Notes under the pieces: model-generated
What the model saw: the letters and a program-made list of their open reading frames with translations, nothing else
Told to the model about the DNA's origin: nothing
Database searches by the model: none
Shown: piece after piece, positions 1 through 8,923 of the stretch
Layout: the number at the start of each line of letters is the position of its first letter
Position numbering within the stretch: position 1 is the stretch's first letter
Position numbers and translations under genes: made by a program
Source of the DNA: Nocardioides sp. URHA0020
GTDB taxonomy: Bacteria > Actinomycetota > Actinomycetes > Propionibacteriales > Nocardioidaceae
DNA length: 64,000 nt
Direction: 5' to 3'
Assembly: GCF_000620705.1 (NCBI RefSeq)
Contig: NZ_KK211169.1
Location: 347,895-411,894, forward strand

Positions 1-211
1 CGAGCGGGTCCCACCGCGACCCGAGGTCGAGGTCGAGCACGGCGATGAGCGGGGGGTCGTCGGCGTGCCGGGCGTCCTGTCCGCTGCGGGCGACTGCGGC
101 ATCGGCGTCCAGCCGGTGCGCGTCGAAGCCGTCGACCTCCAAGGCGGCGCACAGGGACTCGGCGAAGAGGGTCGGGTCATCGATGACCAGGACCTCGGTG
201 TCAGCTCGCAA
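1..211 (-). CDS. Response regulator, N-terminal receiver fragment (cut by window edge)
   Basis: Partial gene whose 3' part lies outside the window. The visible ~70 residues have the beginning of a CheY-like receiver domain: a beta strand ending in the acidic pair (VLVIDDPTLFAESL) and, further on, LIAVLDLDLGS, whose Asp is the likely phospho-acceptor. A TTG start at 211 is chosen because a GAGGA Shine-Dalgarno sequence lies about 8 bases upstream and no ATG or GTG occurs in frame. The start overlaps the end of the upstream sensor kinase by 11 bases, so the two are translationally coupled and form a two-component pair. The output domain cannot be seen. Confidence 0.75.
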   Translation of the reverse strand, partial: MRADTEVLVIDDPTLFAESLCAALEVDGFDAHRLDADAAVARSGQDARHADDPPLIAVLDLDLGSRWDPL

Positions 212-1676
212 GAGCGGTCCTCGTCCGGGGCGCCGTGGGCGCGGTCCGGTGCGCCAGTGCGACGACGAACGCTGCTCCCGGCGAGTGGCTGGTGTCCAGG
301 GTGAGCGTCATCCCCAGATCCGTCAGGATGCTGGCAGCGCGAGCGAGGCCGACCCCCTGGCCGTCGGAGTCGCTGCCGCGGCGGCCCCAGTCGAAGATGT
401 TGGCCTGCAGGTCCGGAGGCACGCCGGGGCCGCTGTCGGCCACGACGAGCTGGAGCTCGCCCTCCTGCAGGCGCGTGTAGACGTGGACGCGGCTGTGGGC
501 CGCGTGCACGCTGGCGTTGTGCAGCAGGATGCTGACCACCTCGGCGAAGGAGTCGGCCTCGACGCGGACCGGGGTCTCGCTGGCGGTCCACGTCACGTCG
601 TGGCCCTGGGCGCGGCGCGCGAGCACGAGCGGGCGTACGACGTCGTCGAGGTCGGCCAGCTCCGCAGGTGCGTGCGTCGCATGCGTGTGGATCAGCCGCT
701 GCAGCCGCGCCGCCTCGACGGCGAGCATCTCCTCGAGCCGCTCCCGGTGCTGGTGCGACAGGCGCGCCTCGTGCCGGATCAGCTCCGACGCCGAGGCGAT
801 GCCGGCGATGGAGCCCTTGACCTCGTGCAGGTGCTCGATGTCCTCGCGGGCGTGGGCGCGCAGCGTGCGCAGCTGGATCTGGAGTCGCAGTGCCGCCGCC
901 TGGTCGTCCTGCACGGCCACCCACAGCAGGTCCAGGGCGGCGGAGGAGAAGAGGACGCAGGTCGTCGTGCTGGCCAGGATGGCCACCACCGCCCATGCCG
1001 GCGTGGTCGTCCATCCCGCCGCGCTCAGCCCGACCCCGACCGACCACAGCACCACGCTGGCGCTCACGCGTCGCGGACCGACCGGCAGCGTGGACGTGCG
1101 GGTCACCAGCACGCCGATGACGAGGGACACCAGCAGCAGTACGGCCAGCTCGACCGGTGGCAGCAGGTCGGCCAGCGCGGAGTCCCCGGACGGCAGGTCG
1201 GGCGCGGGCACCGAGGGCGACCAGCGACTCCACCCGGCCCGGCCGAGCAGCAGCAGCAGGCCGATGCCGACGCCGACCGGCACCGGCGAGGCCCGCAGGG
1301 TGTAGCGCCGCGCGAGCCGGGTCGTGACCAGGAGCAGGATGCCCACGACGACCGCCGAGGACAGGGCCACCGGGCTGCGGAGCGAGGAGTCGGTGCTGTC
1401 GGCGAGCAGGGGCAGGCTCTGGACCCCGACCAAGGTCGCGGCCGCAGCGAGCCAGGCCACCCCGTCGCGGGGGTAGAGGCGGCAGGCGATGCAGAGGAAC
1501 GCCGCGCTCGCGAGCGCCGCCGGCAGGATCAGCTGCCCGGCCAGCGCCGCGGCGGCGGCCCAGGTGCGTGAGTCGGGCACCGTCAGGAGCACGCTCAGGT
1601 AGGTGGCGGCGACCGCGACGGCCGGCAGCGCCACGCTGCTCCTGATGAGATTCCTCGTTCGAGCGCCCCGTGACAT
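201..1676 (-). CDS. Membrane sensor histidine kinase
   Basis: About 491 residues. The N-terminal half (to about residue 245) is a string of hydrophobic segments, probably seven or eight membrane helices. A dimerisation/phospho-acceptor helix follows with HLHEVKGSIAGI (His near 284), then an ATPase domain with LLHNASVH as N box, DSGPGVP as G1 and GQGVGLARAAS as G2. The start at 1676 (MSRGARTRNL) is preferred to an upstream ATG at 1826 because GGGGA lies about 7 bases before it. It overlaps the following response regulator. The membrane sensor has no recognised extracellular domain, so the signal is unknown. Confidence 0.85.
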   Translation of the reverse strand: MSRGARTRNLIRSSVALPAVAVAATYLSVLLTVPDSRTWAAAAALAGQLILPAALASAAFLCIACRLYPRDGVAWLAAAATLVGVQSLPLLADSTDSSLRSPVALSSAVVVGILLLVTTRLARRYTLRASPVPVGVGIGLLLLLGRAGWSRWSPSVPAPDLPSGDSALADLLPPVELAVLLLVSLVIGVLVTRTSTLPVGPRRVSASVVLWSVGVGLSAAGWTTTPAWAVVAILASTTTCVLFSSAALDLLWVAVQDDQAAALRLQIQLRTLRAHAREDIEHLHEVKGSIAGIASASELIRHEARLSHQHRERLEEMLAVEAARLQRLIHTHATHAPAELADLDDVVRPLVLARRAQGHDVTWTASETPVRVEADSFAEVVSILLHNASVHAAHSRVHVYTRLQEGELQLVVADSGPGVPPDLQANIFDWGRRGSDSDGQGVGLARAASILTDLGMTLTLDTSHSPGAAFVVALAHRTAPTAPRTRTALAS

Positions 1677-2060
1677 CTGCTGTCCCCAATCCCCGCATGC
1701 CGAGCAAGCCCGGCGTCCCCCTGCTGTGAACGTGAACCGCACTGAGCCGAGTGCGGCGGAAAGGTGTCTCGTCGCGGACCGAGAACACCTGACGATCATT
1801 GGTAGTACCCCCCATCCGGCGGACAAACCGTTCGGAACGCTCCATGCCGAATATTGGGGACAGCGCGAGGACGACCATCGCCGTTCGTGGAGCTCACCAG
1901 CCGCCGGGTCACCCGTCGGGCCGATGGTCCCGGCCCGTCGAGGCGTGGCGGCGGGCCGTTGGGGACGACAGCGCCGCGCGCACGGGGCTCCCTCCCGAGT
2001 GTCTGCGACTGGTGAGCCCCGTACTCCAGGGTCGGCCGCGACCGCCCGCTGCGCATCCCC
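1677..2060. other. Intergenic region upstream of the sensor kinase
   Basis: No gene is supported here; open frames in it look like composition artefacts. It should hold the promoter of the kinase/regulator pair on the minus strand. Visible are an imperfect inverted repeat at 1763-1789 (GGTGT..CTC / GAG..ACACC) and a tandem GTGAAC hexamer at 1726-1737. The stretch is less GC-rich than its neighbours, as expected for a control region. No clear -35/-10 pair is assigned. Confidence 0.4.
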
Positions 2061-2093
2061 AAAATCGACGCCTCTCCCGATCGGTCGGGCGTC
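2061..2093 (-). terminator. Intrinsic terminator of pepN
   Basis: Read on the minus strand just after the pepN stop: GACGCC, a 15-base loop that itself contains CCGATCGG, then GGCGTC, followed directly by GATTTT. A hairpin plus a short U run is a classical intrinsic terminator and is one of the few with U residues in this window. Confidence 0.6.
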
Positions 2094-2099
2094 AGCGGC

Positions 2100-4529
2100 T
2101 CAGGAGACGGGCCTCGTCGCCGTGAGGTCGTCGCGCCAGTCCTCCCACTGCCGGCGCAGCACGGTGTGCAGGTCGCCGGTGAGCGCGTCGTCGAGCAGCG
2201 CGGCCTGGTCCTCGGTGAGGGCCAGCGGCGGACGGGCCTGGCCGACCGCCTGGGCGAAGGCCTGTCCCCGCCGGGCCCAGCCGGGCGCCTCGCGCAGGTA
2301 GCGCTCGACGTACGGCGCCAGCAGCTCGGGCTGCTCGGGCGACCACAGCCCGGTCATCAGCGCGACGAAGACCCGGTTGCCGACGGCCGGGCTGCTGAGC
2401 TCCGCCCACGCGGACTCCTTGGCCGAGACGCTCGGGCGGGCCGCCAGTGCTGCGGCGGCCCCGAGCTCGGCGTCGCTGCCGCGCTCGCGGACCCGTTCGG
2501 CCTCGACCTCGGCGGCGTCGTACGCCCCGAGCTCGGCGAGGCGGCGCACGACCCGCCACCGCAGCCTCGGCGTCAGCGGGAGGCTGCCGACGGCGTCGGA
2601 GCGCAGCCAGCCCGCCAACGTCTCGACGTCGTGGGAGCCCGCGGCGAACCCGTCGGCGAACGCCGAGGCCAGCTCGGGCGAGGTCGCGTGCAGCAGGCCG
2701 GTGCCACAGGTCGCGGCGAGCTGCTCGAGCAGCGCCGGCGCCGACGAGCCGGGCGCCCGCAGCGGGAGCACCCGGGTGAGCGCGCGGGTCAGCACGGCCG
2801 TCACGATGGCGGCGCTGCGCTCGCCGGGGAGGTGACGCGCGGCGAGGTCCACGAACGCGGCGGCGCCGATCGACCCCGTGTGCACGCGGTCGATGACCAT
2901 CGCCCACAGCACGGCCCGCACGAGGTCGTCCTCGATCCGGCAGAGCCCGGCGTCGACCGCGCTCCAGGACGAGTCGTCCAGCACGATCCGGGCGAACGTC
3001 TCACCGTGGGAGTTCGGCACGACGACCAGCCCGGCGTACACCGGCAGCCGCACCGGCTCGTCGGCGACGTCGGCCAGCGTCGACCCGACCGCGACGCCGA
3101 GGCCGTCGTACGCCGTGACGCGCACCCGGTGCGGGCGGGTGCCGTCGCGGTGCAGCACGGGGACGTCGCCGTCGCGCTCGACGCGGAGCGTGTCGAAGCC
3201 CGTGGTGCGCAGCCACTGCTCGACCCACGTGCGGACGTCGCGGTCGGTGGTCTCGTCGAGCGCGTCGACGAGGTCGGCGAGCGTGGCGTTGCCGAACCGG
3301 TGGCGCGTCAGGTGCAGGTTGACACCGCGCAGGAACGCCTCGTCGCCCAGCCAGGTCGCCAGCTGGCGGAGCACCGAGTTGCCCTTGCTGTAGGAGATGG
3401 CGTCGAAGATCGTCGCCGCGGAGTCGACGTCGGGCACGTCCTCGGGCACCGGCGCGACCGGGTGGGTGGAGCGGCGCTGGTCCGCGTCGTACGCCGACGG
3501 CTTGCGGCCGACCTCGTGCCCGACCAGGGAGCCGGGGAAGCCCGCGGCGTCGCCCGCGACCCGGTAGCCCATGTAGTCCGCGAAGGACTCCTGCAGCCAG
3601 GTGTCCTCCCACCAGGTCATCGTCATCAGGTCGCCGAACCACATGTGCGACATCTCGTGCGCGATCACGGACGCCCGGAGGTCGCGGAGGTCCCCGGGCA
3701 CGGCGCCGCGGGGGAGCAGCTCGTCGCGGTACGTGACGCAGCCGGGCATCTCCTGGGCACCCCAGTTCAGGCCCGGGACGAAGACCTGGTCGTAGGAGTC
3801 AAACGCGTAGGGCTCGTCGAACAGCTCCGCGAAGTGGTCGTAGCAGTCCTCGGTGATGCGGCGCAGCTCCTCGACGTCCCGGGCGAGCTCGCCGGCCAGC
3901 GAGGCGCGGGCGTGCCACCCGAACGGCAGCCCGGCGTGCTCCCACCGCACCGACGCCCAGGGCCCGGCGGCGACCACGACCAGCGACGGCGGGATCGGCG
4001 GGGTGGTGGCGAAGTGCCACCGACCGTCGGTCGGCGTGCCGCCCAGCGGACGGCCGTTGGCGAGCACCGTCCAGGCCGGGTCGGCTGCGACCGACATCGC
4101 GATCGGCGCCTTGAGGTCGTACTGGTCGAAGCAGGCGAAGACCTTCTGGCCGACGTCCATGCCCAGGTAGGCGCCGACGTACGTCGCGCCGTCGGCCGGG
4201 TCGACGGTGCGGTGCATGCCGTCCCCGTCGCTGACGTAGGGGAGGTCGGCGACGACGACGACCTCGTTGGCGGCGTCGGTGCGCAGCGCGGTGAGGTGGA
4301 CCCGCCCGCCGTCGTACGCCGCCGGCGTGAGCTCGCCGTTGACCAGGACCGTCAGCCCGGTGGCCGCGACGAGCTCGAGGAAGGTCTCGCTGCCGCTGGA
4401 GCGGAACCGGACGGTGGTGCGCGACCCGAAGGTCGGCGAGGCCGGCTCGGTGAGGTCGAGAGCGACGTCGTACGCCACCTCGAAGAGCTGGGCGGCGCGC
4501 GCACGGGCTTCGTCGAGGGTCAGGCTCAC
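2100..4529 (-). CDS. pepN: Aminopeptidase N (M1 family zinc metallopeptidase)
   Basis: 809 residues, the usual actinobacterial PepN length. It removes N-terminal residues from peptides, probably in the cytoplasm. The zinc site HEMSH lies near residues 291-295, with the third ligand Glu in the downstream WLQESFADY segment. The exopeptidase loop, normally GAMENPG, reads GAQEMPG near residue 255: the functional Glu is kept but two neighbours are changed. The C-terminal third is the helical domain of the family. The GTG start at 4529 is preceded by TACAGT exactly six bases upstream and no Shine-Dalgarno, suggesting a leaderless transcript. Confidence 0.95.
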   Translation of the reverse strand: MSLTLDEARARAAQLFEVAYDVALDLTEPASPTFGSRTTVRFRSSGSETFLELVAATGLTVLVNGELTPAAYDGGRVHLTALRTDAANEVVVVADLPYVSDGDGMHRTVDPADGATYVGAYLGMDVGQKVFACFDQYDLKAPIAMSVAADPAWTVLANGRPLGGTPTDGRWHFATTPPIPPSLVVVAAGPWASVRWEHAGLPFGWHARASLAGELARDVEELRRITEDCYDHFAELFDEPYAFDSYDQVFVPGLNWGAQEMPGCVTYRDELLPRGAVPGDLRDLRASVIAHEMSHMWFGDLMTMTWWEDTWLQESFADYMGYRVAGDAAGFPGSLVGHEVGRKPSAYDADQRRSTHPVAPVPEDVPDVDSAATIFDAISYSKGNSVLRQLATWLGDEAFLRGVNLHLTRHRFGNATLADLVDALDETTDRDVRTWVEQWLRTTGFDTLRVERDGDVPVLHRDGTRPHRVRVTAYDGLGVAVGSTLADVADEPVRLPVYAGLVVVPNSHGETFARIVLDDSSWSAVDAGLCRIEDDLVRAVLWAMVIDRVHTGSIGAAAFVDLAARHLPGERSAAIVTAVLTRALTRVLPLRAPGSSAPALLEQLAATCGTGLLHATSPELASAFADGFAAGSHDVETLAGWLRSDAVGSLPLTPRLRWRVVRRLAELGAYDAAEVEAERVRERGSDAELGAAAALAARPSVSAKESAWAELSSPAVGNRVFVALMTGLWSPEQPELLAPYVERYLREAPGWARRGQAFAQAVGQARPPLALTEDQAALLDDALTGDLHTVLRRQWEDWRDDLTATRPVS

Positions 4530-4570
4530 GTCCCGACTGTAGGGATTTCGCCCTGGGGGCGCTGCGCCGG

Positions 4571-4713
4571 TAGTCTTCTGCAGTTGCCTCGGCGAGGGAG
4601 CACCGCAAGGTGGCTCCGTGATCGACAGGGCTGGCTATCCCGTCCGGATGCGCCGCCGTCGAGCCGAGGCCCCAGGACTCAGAAACAGCCAGCACGTACG
4701 AGGAGAGCACCCC
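4571..4713 (+). promoter_or_regulatory. Promoter and structured 5' leader of rplY
   Basis: A TAGTCT -10-like box sits at 4571-4576. The leader then shows an 8-bp perfect closing stem GCCTCGGC (4586-4593) / GCCGAGGC (4663-4670). Inside it is a hairpin at 4597-4617 (GGAGCACC, loop GCAA, GGT-bulge-GCTCC) with a GNRA tetraloop. The Shine-Dalgarno AGGAGA lies at 4701-4706. Such a folded leader ahead of a 5S-rRNA-binding protein gene suggests autogenous control; that is inference. Confidence 0.5.
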
Positions 4714-5379
4714 ATGAGCGAGAAGATCACCGCGGAGACCCGCACCGAGTTCGGCAAGGGCGCCGCCCGCCGCATCCGTCGCGACAACAAGGTGCCGGCC
4801 GTCATCTACGGCCACGGCAACGAGCCGATCCACGTGACCCTGCCGGGCCACTCCACGATGATGGCGCTCAAGCACGGTGGCGTGAACGCGCTGCTCGAAC
4901 TCGACATCGAGGGCACGACCCAGCTCGCCCTGACCAAGCAGGTCCAGGTCGACCCGATCAAGCGCGTGCTCGAGCACATCGACTTCGTCGCCGTCGTCAA
5001 GGGCGAGAAGGTCACCGTCGAGGTGCCCGTGCACCTGAACGGCGAGGCGGCCCGCGAGACGCTCGTCGTCACCGAGACCTCGACCATCCAGCTCGAGGCC
5101 GAGGCCACCCACATCCCCGAGTTCGTCGAGGTCGACATCGAGGGCGCCAAGGCCGGCACCCAGATCCACGCCTCCGACCTCAAGCTCCCCCCGGGCAGCG
5201 TCCTGCTCCTCGACGCCGACACGCTGATCGTCAACATCACCGAGATGCAGTCGCAGGCGTCGCTGGACGCCGAGCTCGAGGAGGCCGAGGCCGAGGCCGG
5301 CATCGAGCGCGACGAGTCCGAGAACGACGTCGACGAGGTCGGCGCCCAGGACAGCACCGAGGCCCCTGCGGCGGAGTGA
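4714..5379 (+). CDS. rplY: 50S ribosomal protein L25 (general stress protein Ctc form)
   Basis: 221 residues; the long two-domain Ctc/TL5 type. The N-terminal domain ([20 protein letters not shown]..., [11 protein letters not shown]) binds loop E of 5S rRNA. The C-terminal beta domain follows, ending in a very acidic tail rich in Glu/Asp. The ATG at 4714 is chosen because AGGAGA precedes it; upstream in-frame codons fall in the structured leader. It is followed 50 bases downstream by pth, a common pairing in actinobacteria, where both act around the ribosome and peptidyl-tRNA. Confidence 0.95.
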   Translation: MSEKITAETRTEFGKGAARRIRRDNKVPAVIYGHGNEPIHVTLPGHSTMMALKHGGVNALLELDIEGTTQLALTKQVQVDPIKRVLEHIDFVAVVKGEKVTVEVPVHLNGEAARETLVVTETSTIQLEAEATHIPEFVEVDIEGAKAGTQIHASDLKLPPGSVLLLDADTLIVNITEMQSQASLDAELEEAEAEAGIERDESENDVDEVGAQDSTEAPAAE

Positions 5380-5429
5380 TCCGCCGCCCGTCACCGGGCA
5401 ACCTGCTCCACAGAAAGGGCCGGGGTTCC

Positions 5430-6029
5430 ATGACCGACTCCACCACCCCCGTGTGGTTGGTGGTCGGGCTGGGGAACCCCGGCCCTTCCTACGCCGGCCA
5501 CCGGCACAACGTCGGCTACCTCGTCGTTGACGAGCTCGCGTCCCGGATGGGCTCGCCGTTCCGGGCGCACAAGTCCGGGCGCGCGGAGGTCGTCGAGGGC
5601 CGGATGGGCGCCCCCGGCACCGAGGCGCCGCGCGTCGTGCTCATGAAGGCGCGCTGCTACATGAACGAGCTGGGCGGACCGGTCAAGCAGCTCGCCGGCT
5701 TCTACAAGGTGCCACCCGAGCGGGTCGTGGCGATCCACGACGAGCTCGACCTCCCCTTCGACACGATGCGGGTCAAGATCGGCGGCGGCGACAACGGCCA
5801 CAACGGCCTGCGCTCGATGCGCTCCTCGCTGGCCACCGGTGACTTCCACCGGGTGCGGGTCGGCATCGGGCGTCCGCCGGGTCGCCAGGACGTCGCCGAC
5901 TTCGTGCTCTCCAACTACTCCTCGGCCGAGAAGAAGATCCTGCCCTTCCAGGTCGACACCGCCGCGGACGCCGTCGAGTCGCTGGTCCTCGAGGGTCTCG
6001 AGCGCACGCAGCAGAAGTTCAACTCCTGA
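5430..6029 (+). CDS. pth: Peptidyl-tRNA hydrolase
   Basis: 199 residues, typical Pth length. It releases peptides from peptidyl-tRNAs that drop off the ribosome. Family signatures are clear: [22 protein letters not shown] with the catalytic His, the MNELGG loop, HDELDLPF with the catalytic Asp, and [12 protein letters not shown]. The ATG start has AGAAAGGG about 11 bases upstream. It probably forms an operon with rplY. Confidence 0.97.
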   Translation: MTDSTTPVWLVVGLGNPGPSYAGHRHNVGYLVVDELASRMGSPFRAHKSGRAEVVEGRMGAPGTEAPRVVLMKARCYMNELGGPVKQLAGFYKVPPERVVAIHDELDLPFDTMRVKIGGGDNGHNGLRSMRSSLATGDFHRVRVGIGRPPGRQDVADFVLSNYSSAEKKILPFQVDTAADAVESLVLEGLERTQQKFNS

Positions 6030-6042
6030 CCTGGATTCGCAG

Positions 6043-6786
6043 GTGCGGCCGAGCGTCGTACGGCAGGCTGTCGCCGTGGCGGCGAAGGAGCTCGGAGGAC
6101 GGCCGGCCGACGAAAGTCTTCGTCAGTCCGGCGGAGGCGATGGCGCGGCCGGCTCGGCGCTCCCTCCCCGTCCGTCTCGCCTGCGCCGCCTCCGTGGGTG
6201 GCACCTGCTCGCTGCTGCGCTCGGCCTCGTCGGAGTCCTCCTCGTCGCCTGGTACGGCGTCACGACCCGCGCCGCCGACCAGGTGCAGGTCCGGTGGGCC
6301 CAGCCGGACCCGACCTGCTCCGGGACGACGATCGGCGACCCCGAGGACATGGGCGCCGGCCGATCCCGACGGCTGCGGCCGATCCTCGCCGCCGAGGGCA
6401 TGGCGTGCACGATCACGGTCGAGGTGACCAACCGGTCGTCGTACGGCATCCGGCTCGACCACGCCGTGGCCCCGTTCGGCGGGCCGGGCACCGGGTCCGT
6501 GGTCGTGGTGGATCCGCAGAGCTACGAACGCCAGCCGGGTCGGGCCGCGGACGATGCGTTGGACGCGACCCTGCCCGTCCGGGACGAGGTCCCGCCGGGG
6601 GAGCAGCGGTCGTTCAGCGTCCGCCTGGTGTTCAACCCCGCAGGCTGCAGCCAGGGCACCGTGTGGTCCGCCGGCTGGCCGGTGGTGACCTTCTCGGTCC
6701 TCGGTCGAGACGTCACGCGCGCGGCCGCCAGCACCCTGGCGGTCAAGCACACCGGCGAGACCCCCGGGTGTGCTCTCGTCGAGTGA
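6043..6786 (+). CDS. Single-pass membrane protein of unknown function
   Basis: About 247 residues if the GTG at 6043 is used; a GTG at 6076 is equally possible. A basic proline-rich cytoplasmic N-terminus leads to one membrane helix (LLAAALGLVGVLLVAWYGV, about residues 59-77). An external domain of about 165 residues with three or four Cys (PTCSG, GMACTIT, NPAGCSQG, TPGCALVE) follows. The Cys pattern suggests disulfides outside the membrane. I do not recognise the family. It lies 13 bases after pth and may be co-transcribed. Confidence 0.6.
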   Translation: MRPSVVRQAVAVAAKELGGRPADESLRQSGGGDGAAGSALPPRPSRLRRLRGWHLLAAALGLVGVLLVAWYGVTTRAADQVQVRWAQPDPTCSGTTIGDPEDMGAGRSRRLRPILAAEGMACTITVEVTNRSSYGIRLDHAVAPFGGPGTGSVVVVDPQSYERQPGRAADDALDATLPVRDEVPPGEQRSFSVRLVFNPAGCSQGTVWSAGWPVVTFSVLGRDVTRAAASTLAVKHTGETPGCALVE

Positions 6787-6823
6787 GGCCGGCATGCCGA
6801 CGCGGATCGCTAGGGTGGCGGCC

Positions 6824-7612
6824 GTGACCTTCGCACCCGGAACTCCGCCCGCTGCCGCGGCCACCGACGACCACGCGCTCGCCTCCTGGCTCGCGACGGT
6901 CGCCGGGGAGCGGCTGCTCCAGGTGCGAGGGGAGGGCCTGGAGGGACGCGAGCTCAAGGACGCCGGCGACCGGGCGGCGCACGTGCTGCTGATGGAGCTC
7001 CTCGCCGAGCACCGTCCCGGGGACGCCGTGCTGTCCGAGGAGGGCAAGGACGACAAGGCCCGGCTCACCAGCGAGCGGGTCTGGATCGTGGACCCGCTCG
7101 ACGGGACCCGTGAGTTCTCCGAGGTGCCGCGCGACGACTGGGCCGTCCACGTGGCGTTGTGGCAGGGCGGCGACCTGACCGCGGGGGCGGTCGCGCTGCC
7201 CGCGCTGGGCGAGACGTTCGACACCGGCGCGCCCGCCGTCGTACCCCCGAGCACGTCGGCCCGGCCGCGGATCGCGGTCTCGCGCAGCCGCCCGCCCGAG
7301 TTCGTGCACGCCCTGGCCGCGGAGATCGACGCCGAGCTGGTGCCGATGGGATCGGCCGGGGTCAAGGTCATCTCCGTCGTGCGTGACCTCACCGACGCCT
7401 ACGTCCACGCCGGCGGCCAGTACGAGTGGGACTCGGCCGCACCCGTCGCGGTCGCCCGGGCGGCCGGCCTCTTCACCTCGCGCATCGACGGCTCGCCGCT
7501 CGAGTACAACCAGGACGACGTCTACCTGCCCGACCTGATCGTCTGCCGGCCCGAGCTGGCCGAGCGGATCGTGGCGTTCGTCCGCGAGCACGGCGTCACC
7601 TCGGCGGGGTGA
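6824..7612 (+). CDS. cysQ: 3'(2'),5'-bisphosphate nucleotidase / inositol-phosphatase family (CysQ)
   Basis: 262 residues. It hydrolyses 3'-phosphoadenosine 5'-phosphate in sulfate assimilation and may also act on inositol phosphates. Metal-site motifs of the Li-sensitive phosphatase family are present: SEEGKDD, WIVDPLDGTREFSE and WDSAAPVAVARAAG. The last, followed by IDGSPLEYNQ, is the form seen in actinobacterial CysQ. A GTG at 6824 is chosen over the ATG at 6794 because TAGGGT lies seven bases before it with no Shine-Dalgarno, a recurrent leaderless signature in this window. Confidence 0.88.
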   Translation: MTFAPGTPPAAAATDDHALASWLATVAGERLLQVRGEGLEGRELKDAGDRAAHVLLMELLAEHRPGDAVLSEEGKDDKARLTSERVWIVDPLDGTREFSEVPRDDWAVHVALWQGGDLTAGAVALPALGETFDTGAPAVVPPSTSARPRIAVSRSRPPEFVHALAAEIDAELVPMGSAGVKVISVVRDLTDAYVHAGGQYEWDSAAPVAVARAAGLFTSRIDGSPLEYNQDDVYLPDLIVCRPELAERIVAFVREHGVTSAG

Positions 7613-7764
7613 TCCGCCACCCGCTGCTCGACGCCGACGGCGTCCTGCAGCGGGTCCCGGCGGCGGCCAGGTGGGTCCCGCCCGGCCCCACCTCGGCCAG
7701 CGAGCCGCCGAGCTGGTGGAGCGCTGTCACCGGTTGCCGGATTCGTACACCAAATCGACTATAG
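7609..7764 (+). pseudogene. Truncated HAD-family phosphatase remnant
   Basis: A GTG overlapping the cysQ stop codon opens a 51-residue frame beginning VIRHPLLDADGVLQRVP. The DxDGVL core is motif I of haloacid-dehalogenase phosphatases. After it the sequence has no further family motif and stops just before the phosphate-cluster promoter, so I read it as a gene whose body has been lost. The same DNA forms a long hairpin at 7620-7654 (CCCGCTGC/GCAGCGGG outer, GACGCC/GGCGTC inner, loop GAC), which could serve as terminator of cysQ. The match is one short motif, so confidence is modest. Confidence 0.4.
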
Positions 7765-7876
7765 TCGCGTAATCTTCTCGGGATTGATGGCTATGGGTGC
7801 AACCGTCGCCTGAAGCTGCGCTCTGTCCGCCACGGACAGGCGCAGGTGTTGCTTCGTGTCGTGAGAAGGAATGCAC
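7734..7876 (+). promoter_or_regulatory. Promoter and leader of phosphate cluster 1
   Basis: A perfect 12-bp palindrome CGACTATAGTCG at 7756-7767 contains a good -10 hexamer TATAGT (7760-7765), so a bound dimer would cover the promoter. A TTGCCG at 7734 is a possible but widely spaced -35. Downstream is a hairpin at 7818-7843: GCGC, bulged T, CTGTCCG, loop CCA, CGGACAG, GCGC. GAAGGA at 7865-7870 fits the ATG at 7877 rather than the ATG at 7871. No convincing 11-nt PHO-box series is visible here. Confidence 0.5.
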
Positions 7877-8923
7877 ATGTCAGGTGACGTGCTGGCGCCC
7901 GCCGCCCCCGGGCCCACCGGGGTGCCCGGGGAGGTCGAGGACGTCCCGCGACGGCTCACCTCGCGGCACTCGCTCCAGGACCAGGTCTTCATCCACGGGT
8001 CCCGGGCGATCGGCTACATCGTGCTGGTCATCATCTCGGCGATCGGCATCTTCCTGGGGCTGCAGGCGATCCCGACGCTGCGCCACTACGGCCTGTCGTT
8101 CTTCACCGAGTACCGGTGGCTGCCCAGCCAGGACGTCATCGGCATCGCCGCCGTCTTCACCGGCACCATCCAGGTCGCCGTGATCGCGATGCTCCTGGCC
8201 GTGCCGCTCGCGCTGCTCAGCGCGCTCTTCATCTCCGAGTGGGCGCCGCCATGGCTGCGACCGAGCCTGATCCGGATCACCGACCTGATGGCCGCGGTGC
8301 CGGGCATCGTCTTCGGCCTGTGGGTGCTGCTCTTCATCCAGCCGCACGCCACCCACGTGACCCACTGGCTCAGCAAGACCTTCGGCTGGATCCCGTTCTT
8401 CCACGTCCGCACGGACGTCGACTACCCGATCTGGAGCCAGGCGCCCGGCTACCCGGCGTACGCCGGATCCGCCGCGATCGCCTCCATCGCCGTCGCGATG
8501 ATGATCTTCCCGATGGCCACCTCGGTGATGCGCGAGGTCCTGTCGGAGGCGCCTCTGGGCGAGAAGGAGGCCGCGCTCGCGCTCGGCGCCACCCGCTGGG
8601 CGATGGTGCGCACCGTGGTGATCCCGTTCGGCAAGAGCGGCATCATCGGCGGCAGCATGCTGGCGCTGGGACGTGCGCTGGGCGAGACCATCTCCGTGGT
8701 CCTGGTCATCTCCGAGGCCTTCGAGATCAAGCCCTACGTCCTCGAGTCCGGCGCCTCGACGATCTCGGCCCTGATCGCGAGCAAGTACAAGGAGGCCACG
8801 CCGTCGCAGCTCTCGGCGCTGCTGGCCGCGGGCTTCCTGCTCTTCTGCATGACGCTCGTCGTCAACACCGTCGCGGCCGTCATCGTCAGCCGGTCGCGCA
8901 GCGGGTCGGTGACCGAGCTGTGA
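7877..8923 (+). CDS. pstC: Phosphate ABC transporter permease PstC (cluster 1)
   Basis: 348 residues. Six membrane helices are expected; the cytoplasmic coupling loop GEKEAALALGATRWAMVR (EAA motif) is clear, followed by GKSGIIGGSMLALGRALGETI. It pairs with PstA to form the membrane channel for phosphate uptake. The segment LGLQAIPTLRHYGLSFFTEYRW is typical of PstC. The start is the second ATG, which has a properly spaced GAAGGA. It is the first gene of a coupled five-gene unit; pstA begins inside its stop codon. Confidence 0.95.
   Translation: MSGDVLAPAAPGPTGVPGEVEDVPRRLTSRHSLQDQVFIHGSRAIGYIVLVIISAIGIFLGLQAIPTLRHYGLSFFTEYRWLPSQDVIGIAAVFTGTIQVAVIAMLLAVPLALLSALFISEWAPPWLRPSLIRITDLMAAVPGIVFGLWVLLFIQPHATHVTHWLSKTFGWIPFFHVRTDVDYPIWSQAPGYPAYAGSAAIASIAVAMMIFPMATSVMREVLSEAPLGEKEAALALGATRWAMVRTVVIPFGKSGIIGGSMLALGRALGETISVVLVISEAFEIKPYVLESGASTISALIASKYKEATPSQLSALLAAGFLLFCMTLVVNTVAAVIVSRSRSGSVTEL

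Noticed and set aside
2166..6029. A 1287-codon plus-strand open frame across pepN, rplY and pth
   Set aside because: Its first part is antisense to pepN and the next out of frame with rplY; only the end is the true pth frame. The Arg/Gly/Ala-rich translation is typical of GC-rich shadow frames.
7713..7755. PHO box upstream of pstC1
   Set aside because: GTCACC and TACACC occur, but 20 bases apart rather than in an 11-nt register, so the match is not convincing.
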